This document shows, piece by piece, positions 23,685-32,924 of a DNA stretch of 64,000 nt; position 1 is the stretch's first letter; every line of letters begins with the position of its first letter. The stretch is taken from the NCBI GenBank assembly GCA_949316235.1, contig OX438741.1:24456324-24520323 (forward strand), read 5' to 3'. Under the pieces are notes generated by a model. It saw nothing but the letters and a program-made list of their open reading frames with translations, had not been told where the DNA came from and did not search any database. Source of the stretch: Oegoconia quadripuncta (lineage: Eukaryota; Arthropoda; Insecta; Lepidoptera; Autostichidae). The position numbers were made by a program, and so were the translations under genes.

Positions 23685-26600
23685 ATGGATGCAAGTTTGC
23701 TGAATATTTTGCATATCGATGTCAATAGAATTAAAGAGTTGCGCGCTCAACTTCACAACCTATTAAGTAGGCTCAAAGACAGCTCCCTGCCTCAGGACGA
23801 TGCATTGTTAGAAGTTGAAGTAACATCTTCCAAACTAGAAAACGGATTGACTAAATTACAAAATGATATGATTAATTACTTTAAATTTGCTAAAGAACCG
23901 GATGCCGACGAAATATCAGCGATTTCGACATCGCAATTAGAAGCCGAAGAAATGTTATGCGAGATAAAGATAAGATTAAAAGGAACTCGCGCTTCTGAAA
24001 AGGGAGAACAGAGAGTTGTAGCAGGAAGACTTCCAAAGTTAAATTTACCCGAGTTCGAAGGCGACATATTGCATTGGTATCAATTCTGGGACCAATTTTC
24101 GTCAAATGTCGATAGCAGGAATATCGCTGATGTTGATAAGTTGTTGTACTTAAAAACGGCCCTCAAAGGACAAGCTAGACAAGTAATAGAAGGTCTGGAG
24201 TCTACAAACGCGAATTATAAAATTGCGATTTCTTCTTTAAAGGAGCGGTATGGAAAGATGGGTAAAGTAATAGATGCTCATTACTCTGCGTTAAATAAAA
24301 TTCACCCGGCCGAGAAGACTATTACCGAATGTCGAAGAGTCATGAACGATATTGAGAGACATTTGAGAGTTCTGAATTCTCTGGGAGAGAATACAAGCCA
24401 CAGTTACCTCCGATCTTTAATATTGGAAAAATTCCCAGAAGATTTAGTGTATGAAATGAAGATGAAGGTGAAAAACGATTCTATTGAGGACATTAGAAAG
24501 GAACTAGAGAATATAATTTCGGCTAGAGAAGACGCTAGTAGAGCGACTCAAAAAACAGACAATAAGGTGGAGAATTACACTACCGAAACTTTACATGTTA
24601 TGAACAAAACAGAAAGAGCAAAGCCCGGGAACAGACCTAACAGTCATCAGTTAAGACAGTATTCAAGGAAACCGCCAGCGAAGCCTGAAAGAATACCAGC
24701 CAAAAGAAAATATCAAGAAGCAAGAGATAAAAGAAGGAATGAAGAGGCTACAAAACCAGATAAGAAACGACCTAGGATCTCCAAATGTATTTTCTGTGGT
24801 GGCGATCACTTCAATGACGGTTGTGAAGAATTTAAAACGCCTAGCGAGAGAAAGACTCGTTTAAAAAATAGATGTTACTCGTGCCTGGGTTTGGGCCACG
24901 GCAGCAACAGATGCCGAAGAAAATCTGAATGTTATTACTGCAAAGATTATGGTCGACATAACAGAGCCCTATGTCCCAAACGATTTATTAAAGAAGATAC
25001 AACTAAAACATTTCACACAAATGGAAACGGCTTCACAATTCTGCAAACAGCTATAGTTAGGGCAAAGAGAGATAGAGACAGTTTGAAACGAATAAAATGT
25101 CGAGCTTTATTAGACTCTGGGAGTCAAAGAACCTATATAACACAAAAACTAGCTAAAGAACTACATCTAGAAATGCGGGAAGAAAGCAAACTGACCATAT
25201 TTACCTTCGGTTCCAAAACACCACAGGAAATCTTAAGTCCGGTTACCCAATTATTGATTGAATCACGCACTGGTAAAGCCCTTTCAATCGACGCAAATAT
25301 AGTTCCAATGATTACACAGAGTATACCATACCCAGATATCAATCTAGTTGAGATAAACAGATTTAACTTAGCGGATGACGGTTCTCTTAACGATCAAGTA
25401 GATATACTGATAGGGAATGATTATTATTATTCGTTAATGTCGACTGAAAAAATGAAATTGAGTGAAAATTTATACTTGGTAAATTCAGACTTAGGTTGGA
25501 TTTTAAGTGGGAAAACGAGTTCAGAACCTGTTAACGAACTAGCGGTAATTACTTACTTCCAGACAAATTTGGACATTAGATTGAATCAACCTGATTTACC
25601 TTTAAATGATGGAAATTTAAAAGAGTTATGGAGTCTTGAATCAATTGGAATTAACGACTCACCTAAAGAATGCCGAGAAGAGGAAGCGATAAAACAATTC
25701 AATGAGACAACTAAATTCACTGACAATAGATATCACGTATCTTGGCCTTGGATCGAATATCCTCCACCACTAACTCATAATTTCGGTTTAGCATTCGGAC
25801 GTTTGGTTAATCTCTTAAAACGATTAGATTCTGACACATTAACCTCCTATGATCAGATGATCAGGGAACAAAAGGAGAAGGGAATTATAGAGGCAGTTCC
25901 AGACTTGAAAGAAAACTCTTCAAACCATCCAATACATTACCTTCCTCATCATGGAGTCAAACAGGCTAATAAACCAATCAGAATAGTTTACGATGCATCC
26001 TCGAAAACGAAAGGTAACAAAAGTCTCAATGAATGCTTATATTGTGGACCTATGATGCTTGAAAATCTGACAGGGTTACTTATAAGATTTCGCTGCCATC
26101 AAGTAGGTATATCCGCAGATGTCGAGAAGGCTTTCTTACAAATTGCCTTGCACGACAAAGATAGAGATGTCACTCGATTCTTGTGGTTAAAAGACGCCAC
26201 AAAAACAGCTACTGAAGATAATCTTCAACACTTACGATTTTGTAGAGTCCCTTTCGGAATTATATGTAGTCCATTTTTGCTCAACGCCACTATTAAGCAT
26301 CATTTGGCCAAAGCAGATGACGACTCTGTAAAGCTAATAGCAAATGATATTTACGTGGACAATCTTATCACGGGAGCACAGACCACAGCAGATGCGATCG
26401 CACTCTATAAAAGTTCAAAGAAAGCCTTTCGCGATATATCCATGAATCTCAGAGATTGGAGTTCTAATTCAAACGAATTTATGCAAGTTACTAATGATAC
26501 TTGCAAAGATAATAATATTGTCAAAATATTGGGATTGGACTGGTATCTAGAAACCGACACTATTAAATTAAGATTTAAAAATGCTATAAACGCAACCACG

Positions 26601-29054
26601 AAACGCGGGATCTTGAAAACGGTAGCATCAGTTTACGATCCCTGTGGATACGCTGTTCCATTAATGTTACCAGCAAAGATATTCTTACAAGAACTATGGA
26701 AATTGAAAATTAAATGGGATACACCGCTTTCTAAAGAGTTGGCAGAAAAATGGATGGAGATCCACAGTAACCTTGACAATATTCGAGAAATATCCTTATC
26801 ACGGTGTTACACAAAAAATACTCGGAATATAAATTATCAACTGCATTGCTTCACCGACGCTTCCGCTAAGGCATATGCAGCCGTTGTGTATATAGTCGGA
26901 GATAATGAAAGAAATTTCGTTATTGGAAAGTCACGTCTGGTGCCTATTAAGGACCAGGAAAACTTGAAGATCCCTCGACTGGAACTATTAGGAGCGCTGA
27001 TTGGAAGTCGTCTCATCAGATACGTTCTTAGTTATCTCCGAATACAAATAAATAAATTATTCTTGTGGACTGACAGCCAAATTGTGGTCAACTGGTGCCA
27101 CTCAAACAAACTCTTAACTCCATTTGTCGCAAAAAGAATTAAGGAAATAACACAAAATAAAGACTTGATTATTAGATATGTACCATCCGATCTGAATCCG
27201 GCCGACGTGGCTACCAGACCAAACATTTGTAAAACAGTCGAAAAATTTTGGTTAACAGGACCAGAGTTCCTTTTAGAAAAGTCTGACAAATGGCCTGCGA
27301 ATTCGCTAATGGAAGTTTCTTTCTTGATTGGGGAGGGTCTGGCGAATGATTCAGTTGACTCACAGATTTGCAACGATAGGTCAGAATCAATGGATATAGA
27401 GGAACAACGAGATAAAAATTGTCACAAGGAAAGACAAATTGAAGATAGACAAAATAACATCAAAGAGATTAAAAGTATTCAAGCTGCGCACTTTCTACGA
27501 GAACTGGAAGGAGAGGAAACCAGTTTAGTAAGAAACCTAGGTCTGTTCAAAGATGTGGACGGCATTCTTAGATGCAAGGGCCGACTTACGAATACTGGTT
27601 GGCCATATGACAAAAGATATCCAGTATTGATCCCAAAAGATTGTGAATACACGAATAAAGTTATCATAAAAGCTCACACAGACAACTATCATGTAGGAGC
27701 TAATCATACACTTAGCATTGTACGCCAATCCTTTTGGATTCCACAAGGGAAAAGCCAAGTCCAAAAGGTCATCAGGAAATGTGCACGATGCGTCAAGCAC
27801 GGAGGTGGACCTTTCAAATTACCGCCCACACCGGCACTTCCACCTGAAAGAGTGAATTATTCAACACCATTCACTTTCACAGGATTGGATTATTTGGGAC
27901 CTGTACTGGTAAAGACTGATACCGGGACTAGCAAACGCTGGATTTGCCTTTTTACATGTCTGGCTGTAAGGGCCGTGCATCTGGAAATTGTTCATGATTT
28001 AACTGCAGAGGAAGGTCTTCTTGCCCTAAGAAGGATGATATCCAATAGAGGTGTGCCAAATTTGATTACTTCGGACAATGCCACCAACTTCAAACTTATG
28101 TCTGAAATACTAGCGAAACCCTACTGCATTGAAAAGAAGATAGTTTGGAAATTCATTCCACAACTTGCGCCATGGTTCGGAGGTTTTTACGAAAGGTTAA
28201 TAGGGATAGTCAAGTCCTGCTTAAAGAAGACACTAGGGAAACATTTACTTCGGGATAGTCAACTACATACGATAATTAAAGAAGTGGAAGCTGTTGTCAA
28301 CACACGTCCCCTCACATGCGTTGATACTGAACTGACGCACATTTTAAAGCCAGCTGACTTTCTTAGCATGGGCAGAACTATAGTTGTGGAAACAGCAGAC
28401 ACTGATCTTAAATTTGAAGGCACGCATATTAAAACCGATCTTATAAACAGTTGGAAAAGGGGTCTCAAAATCGTCGCTGAATTCAAAGAAATGTTTTCCA
28501 ACCATTATCTTTTGAGCCTTAGGGAAAGGTACTCGCACTCCCATAAGCAACCCAGAGCTACCTCAAAGTTATTACCGATGGAAGGTCAGATAGTACAAAT
28601 CAAAGGGGACAACAAGAATAGAGAAGAATGGAAGGTGGGAAGGATTACCTCTCTACCGAGAGGATCAGACAACTTGTGCAGAGTAGCGAAAGTCAAAGTC
28701 GGTAAAAAAGAGTTCATCAGGTCGTTAGCGCATCTGTACCCACTGGAAATAGATCAAGAAGCGTCAGACGACGGAAACAATGAAATTCTAAAGGAAGACG
28801 ACAATGAACAAGCAAATGTTCCTGATTTATCGGTATTCGAGGTCATCCCTGCAGAATCCGCGCTTCTAGATGATATTCCGGAACACACAAATGATACAAA
28901 CGATGCTTCAGTCCACAGAGATCTAGAACAGGGTATAAAGGAGGCTGAAAGTAATGACGAGATTTTAGACGAGCCGAGACAAAGACGAGCCGCGTCCACT
29001 AAAGCCCTGGAGAGAATCAGGCAGTGGACCCAGAATCTATTGACACTTCTTTAG
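23685..29054 (+). CDS. BEL/Pao gag-pol polyprotein (1789 aa)
   Basis: Encodes the machinery of an LTR retrotransposon in one frame. In order: a gag-like DUF1759 region (RLPKLNLPEFEGD, about 115-290); three Cys-His zinc knuckles (368-440: CIFCGGDHF, CYSCLGLGHGSNRC, CYYCKDYGRHNRALC); an aspartic protease with LLDSGSQ (Asp about 476); reverse transcriptase with VGISADVEKAFLQI (about 812) and a YVDN box (890-893); a Pao-type RNase H region (CFTDASAKAYAAVV about 1057, then LFLWTDSQ); an integrase HHCC zinc finger (HVGANH...CARC, about 1334); and an integrase core with D, D, E at GLDYLGP (about 1401), TSDNATNF (about 1463) and GGFYERLIG (about 1502). A C-terminal DUF5641 (SLAHLYPLE) follows. Start chosen at the first ATG after the acceptor-like site, with A at -3. 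It has no stop or frameshift and ends 12 bp before the 3' LTR. The second RT catalytic Asp is Asn, as I recall for some BEL/Pao lineages. Confidence 0.95.
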   Translation: MDASLLNILHIDVNRIKELRAQLHNLLSRLKDSSLPQDDALLEVEVTSSKLENGLTKLQNDMINYFKFAKEPDADEISAISTSQLEAEEMLCEIKIRLKGTRASEKGEQRVVAGRLPKLNLPEFEGDILHWYQFWDQFSSNVDSRNIADVDKLLYLKTALKGQARQVIEGLESTNANYKIAISSLKERYGKMGKVIDAHYSALNKIHPAEKTITECRRVMNDIERHLRVLNSLGENTSHSYLRSLILEKFPEDLVYEMKMKVKNDSIEDIRKELENIISAREDASRATQKTDNKVENYTTETLHVMNKTERAKPGNRPNSHQLRQYSRKPPAKPERIPAKRKYQEARDKRRNEEATKPDKKRPRISKCIFCGGDHFNDGCEEFKTPSERKTRLKNRCYSCLGLGHGSNRCRRKSECYYCKDYGRHNRALCPKRFIKEDTTKTFHTNGNGFTILQTAIVRAKRDRDSLKRIKCRALLDSGSQRTYITQKLAKELHLEMREESKLTIFTFGSKTPQEILSPVTQLLIESRTGKALSIDANIVPMITQSIPYPDINLVEINRFNLADDGSLNDQVDILIGNDYYYSLMSTEKMKLSENLYLVNSDLGWILSGKTSSEPVNELAVITYFQTNLDIRLNQPDLPLNDGNLKELWSLESIGINDSPKECREEEAIKQFNETTKFTDNRYHVSWPWIEYPPPLTHNFGLAFGRLVNLLKRLDSDTLTSYDQMIREQKEKGIIEAVPDLKENSSNHPIHYLPHHGVKQANKPIRIVYDASSKTKGNKSLNECLYCGPMMLENLTGLLIRFRCHQVGISADVEKAFLQIALHDKDRDVTRFLWLKDATKTATEDNLQHLRFCRVPFGIICSPFLLNATIKHHLAKADDDSVKLIANDIYVDNLITGAQTTADAIALYKSSKKAFRDISMNLRDWSSNSNEFMQVTNDTCKDNNIVKILGLDWYLETDTIKLRFKNAINATTKRGILKTVASVYDPCGYAVPLMLPAKIFLQELWKLKIKWDTPLSKELAEKWMEIHSNLDNIREISLSRCYTKNTRNINYQLHCFTDASAKAYAAVVYIVGDNERNFVIGKSRLVPIKDQENLKIPRLELLGALIGSRLIRYVLSYLRIQINKLFLWTDSQIVVNWCHSNKLLTPFVAKRIKEITQNKDLIIRYVPSDLNPADVATRPNICKTVEKFWLTGPEFLLEKSDKWPANSLMEVSFLIGEGLANDSVDSQICNDRSESMDIEEQRDKNCHKERQIEDRQNNIKEIKSIQAAHFLRELEGEETSLVRNLGLFKDVDGILRCKGRLTNTGWPYDKRYPVLIPKDCEYTNKVIIKAHTDNYHVGANHTLSIVRQSFWIPQGKSQVQKVIRKCARCVKHGGGPFKLPPTPALPPERVNYSTPFTFTGLDYLGPVLVKTDTGTSKRWICLFTCLAVRAVHLEIVHDLTAEEGLLALRRMISNRGVPNLITSDNATNFKLMSEILAKPYCIEKKIVWKFIPQLAPWFGGFYERLIGIVKSCLKKTLGKHLLRDSQLHTIIKEVEAVVNTRPLTCVDTELTHILKPADFLSMGRTIVVETADTDLKFEGTHIKTDLINSWKRGLKIVAEFKEMFSNHYLLSLRERYSHSHKQPRATSKLLPMEGQIVQIKGDNKNREEWKVGRITSLPRGSDNLCRVAKVKVGKKEFIRSLAHLYPLEIDQEASDDGNNEILKEDDNEQANVPDLSVFEVIPAESALLDDIPEHTNDTNDASVHRDLEQGIKEAESNDEILDEPRQRRAASTKALERIRQWTQNLLTLL

Positions 29055-29331
29055 ACGCGCCGGGAGTGTCGTGATAGTTACATCACGAAACTCTTATATA
29101 TATTGTAAATATCACCTGTAAATACTTACCAAGAACATCAACGAGGTCTCATGGCATTGGAAACCTTTGCCTTTGCAGTTTGTCTATGGTAAGTAAGTAA
29201 AGTATGACCATAGAGATTATGACATTAGGTAAGGCGCGCCCTTTCGGTTTTACCGGCATATTCTACTTAAGCATGTGGTGTGAGTTGTGCATGGAGTATC
29301 TGATAGAAGAAGACGAGATAAGGAGAGAAAG

Positions 29332-29499
29332 CTAAGTCCCTTTGCTGGGTTTATATTATCTAAGTCCCTTTGCTGGGTTTATATTATCTAAGTCCCTTTG
29401 CTGGGTTTATATTATCTAAGTCCCTTTGCTGGGTTTATATTATCTAAGTCCCTTTGCTGGGTTTATATTATCTAAGTCCCTTTGCTGGGTTTATATTAT
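29332..29499 (+). repeat. 28-bp tandem repeat, 6 copies (3' LTR)
   Basis: Six exact copies of the unit starting CTAAGTCCCTTTGCTGGG, against four in the 5' LTR. This is a length change that arose at or after integration. Confidence 0.95.
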
Positions 29500-29691
29500 C
29501 TAAGTTCCTTTTACTGAGTTTATTTATACCATCTAAATCCCTGTATTATGTTGACACTACCTAAGTCTCCTACTAAGATGATATTCATTGAATCGAATAC
29601 GTAATTAGAATTAATCTAACATCCGCTAAGGTCAGAGACTTCTAAGATTCTTAATACTTATCAGTTAACTCAGCTGTTTTCTATTTTGTAT

Positions 29692-30539
29692 AGTATTGCT
29701 GACGCAGGGCAACCCATTGGCTGCCTGCGTTCCGGCCTATGATATGAGGCAGAGGAATAGTATTGCTGACGCAGGGCAACCCACTGGCTGCCTGCGTTCC
29801 GGCCTATGATAGGAGGCAGAGGAATAGTATTGCTGACGCAGGGCAACCCACTGGCTGCCTGCGTTCCGGCCTATGATATGAGGCAGAGGAATAGTATTGC
29901 TGACGCAGGGCAACCCACTGGCTGCCTGCGTTCCGGCCTATGATATGAGGCAGAGGAATAGTATTGCTGACGCAGGGCAACCCACTGGCTGCCTGCGTTC
30001 CGGCCTATGATAGGAGGCAGAGGAATAGTATTGCTGACGCAGGGCAACCCACTGGCTGCCTGCGTTCCGGCCTATGATATGAGGCAGAGGAATAGTATTG
30101 CTGACGCAGGGCAACCCACTGGCTGCCTGCGTTCCGGCCTATGATATGAGGCAGAGGAATAGTATTGCTGACGCAGGGCAACCCACTGGCTGCCTGCGTT
30201 CCGGCCTATGATAGGAGGCAGAGGAATAGTATTGCTGACGCAGGGCAACCCACTGGCTGCCTGCGTTCCGGCCTATGATATGAGGCAGAGGAATAGTATT
30301 GCTGACGCAGGGCAACCCACTGGCTGCCTGCGTTCCGGCCTATGATATGAGGCAGAGGAATAGTATTGCTGACGCAGGGCAACCCACTGGCTGCCTGCGT
30401 TCCGGCCTATGATATGAGGCAGAGGAATAGTATTGCTGATGCAGGGCAACCCACTGGCTGCCTGCATTCCGGCCTATGATAGGAGGCAGAGGATTGGTGT
30501 TGCTGAGGCAGGCCTACTCACTGGCTGCCTATATTCTGA
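29692..30539 (+). repeat. 67-bp tandem array, 12 copies plus a degenerate one (3' LTR)
   Basis: Same copy number and same order of variant units as in the 5' LTR, with copies starting every 67 bp from 29692 to 30429. Confidence 0.95.
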
Positions 30540-31060
30540 GCCACAACTAGTTTGAATGCCATAAAGGGGCGAGGCCATACCGGCCTTACCCAGCTTGTGT
30601 TATAGGTACATGAGAATAGAGATAAGATTACCGTATCTCATAATAGAATTGCCCTTAGAGATCCATGGTGAAACCTCGTAAATCTATCTAGCTGAACAAC
30701 TCTTGGTAATAGACTCAAGAAGTAGTATATAAAGTGTAATTAAATACTATAACTGATTTGACCTGGATTGAGTGCTGTAACTACAGCACTGCCTTCCAGG
30801 GAAGTGACACCGAGGCAGTCGGTGTCATCGTTATTTATTTCTACAGGAGGTGGAATGGCTTATCAAACCTACTAACATTGCGAAGCAGATTCAGGAAGGA
30901 CTACATTGGCCTTCACAACTTGATTACCCAGGTAATTCAAATTTTATTTTTTCTCACCATTCGCGACGCTTAGGAATTACACCTCTCTTACATACTAACT
31001 TACTTCATTGGTACTCATAACTTACTTTAAAATTATAATTGCCGTTTGCGCGTCGCGACA

Positions 31061-32924
31061 CCACCTGCATTGCACCTGTAGGTAACCTCTCCTCTAAGGC
31101 TGGGAATATACGTCAGATCCGACAATCAGAAGGCGTTGGAGCCATTAAATAAATTGCTCTATTTAGGTTTTCTGTCCATTTTCCAACATGATCAAATAAA
31201 TAACGTCAAAAATCGGTGTTGCCAGGTTTTAGTGTGGTATTTACCCTAATTTGGTGGTTGGTCTATGGAGTGGATGTCCCTTATTTGCTGTCCCTTTCGG
31301 TGTCACGGTTGATGGCATATGCGAATCTGGCTCAAAAATTCTAAAGTCATTATTATAGCTTGTAATATCTTTGATCATCATCATCAGCCCGTAAATATCC
31401 CACTGCAAGGATATAGGAGTATGGGCCGTAATCCACCACGCTGCTGGCCCAATGCGGGTTGCGAGACTTCACATGCCTTTGAATTTTTATTTCTCAAGCA
31501 TGCAGGTTTCCTCGTGACGTTATACACCAAAAATGGCATGAATGTAATAACTGTACAAAAACGTACAATATATAGGTCTTGATCACAGATTACCGATGAA
31601 AGAATTCAAAAGTTGTCTATGGGGTTTCGTATATGACATCACCGTTGACAAACTTTTTATACCAGCCACAAAGAGTGTAGTAACTATTTACCGAGAAAGA
31701 GTGGCAACTCCGTGGTTAAATATGCATGTATAGACAGTGCTGCTGCCAGCGATTGGTTGAGGAATTAAATCATCTATACATACCTACGTACACTGATTAA
31801 ATAGGTAGAAACTGGGTTTAGAAATAGGTATTGTTGTTTAGGAGGAAATTTTTATTTCTCATAACTAATTTCTTTAAATTAAGCTTCAGATCGCGTCTCA
31901 TACAGACAATTTTTTTGATACTATTTTAAGCAACATACTCTCAAGTGGTACCTTAAGGTCATCTCAATCTTAAAAACGTTTATAAATACGGGCTTGGACT
32001 ATTAAGTGTTAGGTCCTCACTTTTTTATTTTGCGGATGGTGTCATAAAATGTATCCTATGGTACTCCCAAGTATCAAGACTAATCTAACGACACCATGCA
32101 CAACGAAATCGGTCAAGCTATTAGGCTATAGAATGCACCAAAAGAACGGACATACTTACATACATACACTCGCTAAATATTACCCTCCTTTATTAGGAAG
32201 TCGCGTAAAAATCAAACACATAGTAAGTAAAACATTGCTTTATTTTAAATTAAATGTAACGAAATACCATTTAGTGACTTATAAACTAAATAGCAGGTGT
32301 TCATAAAATATATAAACTCATAACATTCATGTATAAGCATACAAAAGTAGATACCTAAGTGAGTACGTGTATCAAATTGACATAGGTAGATGTAGAAACC
32401 TACCTACTTACTAGAAAACATTGTAAATGAGCATTTAACCTGCTCTAAGCTGTGCACAGATGGCGGGGCGGTAACTTTGTACACAATATTCAATTAGATT
32501 TATTTTTTAACCAAAGAAAGGAGGTGGTTCTATATAGTTCGTCTGTATGTATTTTTTAATTTATGTTCACCTATATTATCGTCAATTGTTAACTTAAGTT
32601 CTTGATTCCCAATGAGACCAATTCACAAGGTGAACTGGCAACAGGGGGTGCCAGCGGGTTTTCAAAGGTTAATGATTACTTCTTTGTTTGATTGTCACTA
32701 GGAATATTGATTTTTCAAAAATCCAAACTTGCAGTTTTAGTTTTAATCAAAATCGGGCCCGAGACGCCATTAAGTACTTTTCGCTAATCCTTACCTTAGT
32801 TTCGGATTTGGTCATAAACGCCCACTTGAAAAAATCATCCTATATATCATATCATGTGTATTTACGAATCGAGAAAAAAAAATGTATCAATGTGAAGTTT
32901 CCAGCTCGCTCTATAAATGTACGT
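31061..32924. other. No gene recognised between the retrotransposon and the hexosaminidase gene
   Basis: Contains a family-3 SINE fragment (31371-31528, minus, tail ATCATCATCATC) and otherwise AT-rich sequence. Plus-strand frames 31319-31582, 32049-32306 and 32688-32933 show no recognisable family. This is also the 3' flank of the hexosaminidase gene. TTTATT at about 32499 (AATAAA on the minus strand) is one possible poly-A signal. Confidence 0.4.

Larger units (their letters stand above)
18523..31060 (+). mobile_element. Complete BEL/Pao LTR retrotransposon (about 12.5 kb)
   Basis: Two LTRs (18523-20491 and 29067-31060) begin TGTCG and end CGACA. The element is flanked on both sides by CCACC, a 5-bp target duplication as expected for BEL/Pao. 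A primer-binding-site-like TGG follows the 5' LTR directly. One uninterrupted gag-pol frame occupies 23685-29054. The LTRs look almost identical: by eye I found two substitutions (19032 vs 29601; 20078 vs 30647), one 31-bp indel and two extra 28-bp units in the 3' LTR. That implies a recent insertion. No envelope gene is seen. The leader of 3.2 kb is unusually long. Whether the insertion lies in cindr intron 1 or between genes cannot be decided here. Confidence 0.95.
29067..31060 (+). repeat. 3' LTR (1994 bp)
   Basis: Begins TGTCGTGATAG twelve bases after the gag-pol stop. Ends CGCGTCGCGACA, followed by the duplicated target CCACC. It differs from the 5' LTR by two additional 28-bp units, lack of a 31-bp segment, and at least two substitutions. 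Confidence 0.95.
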
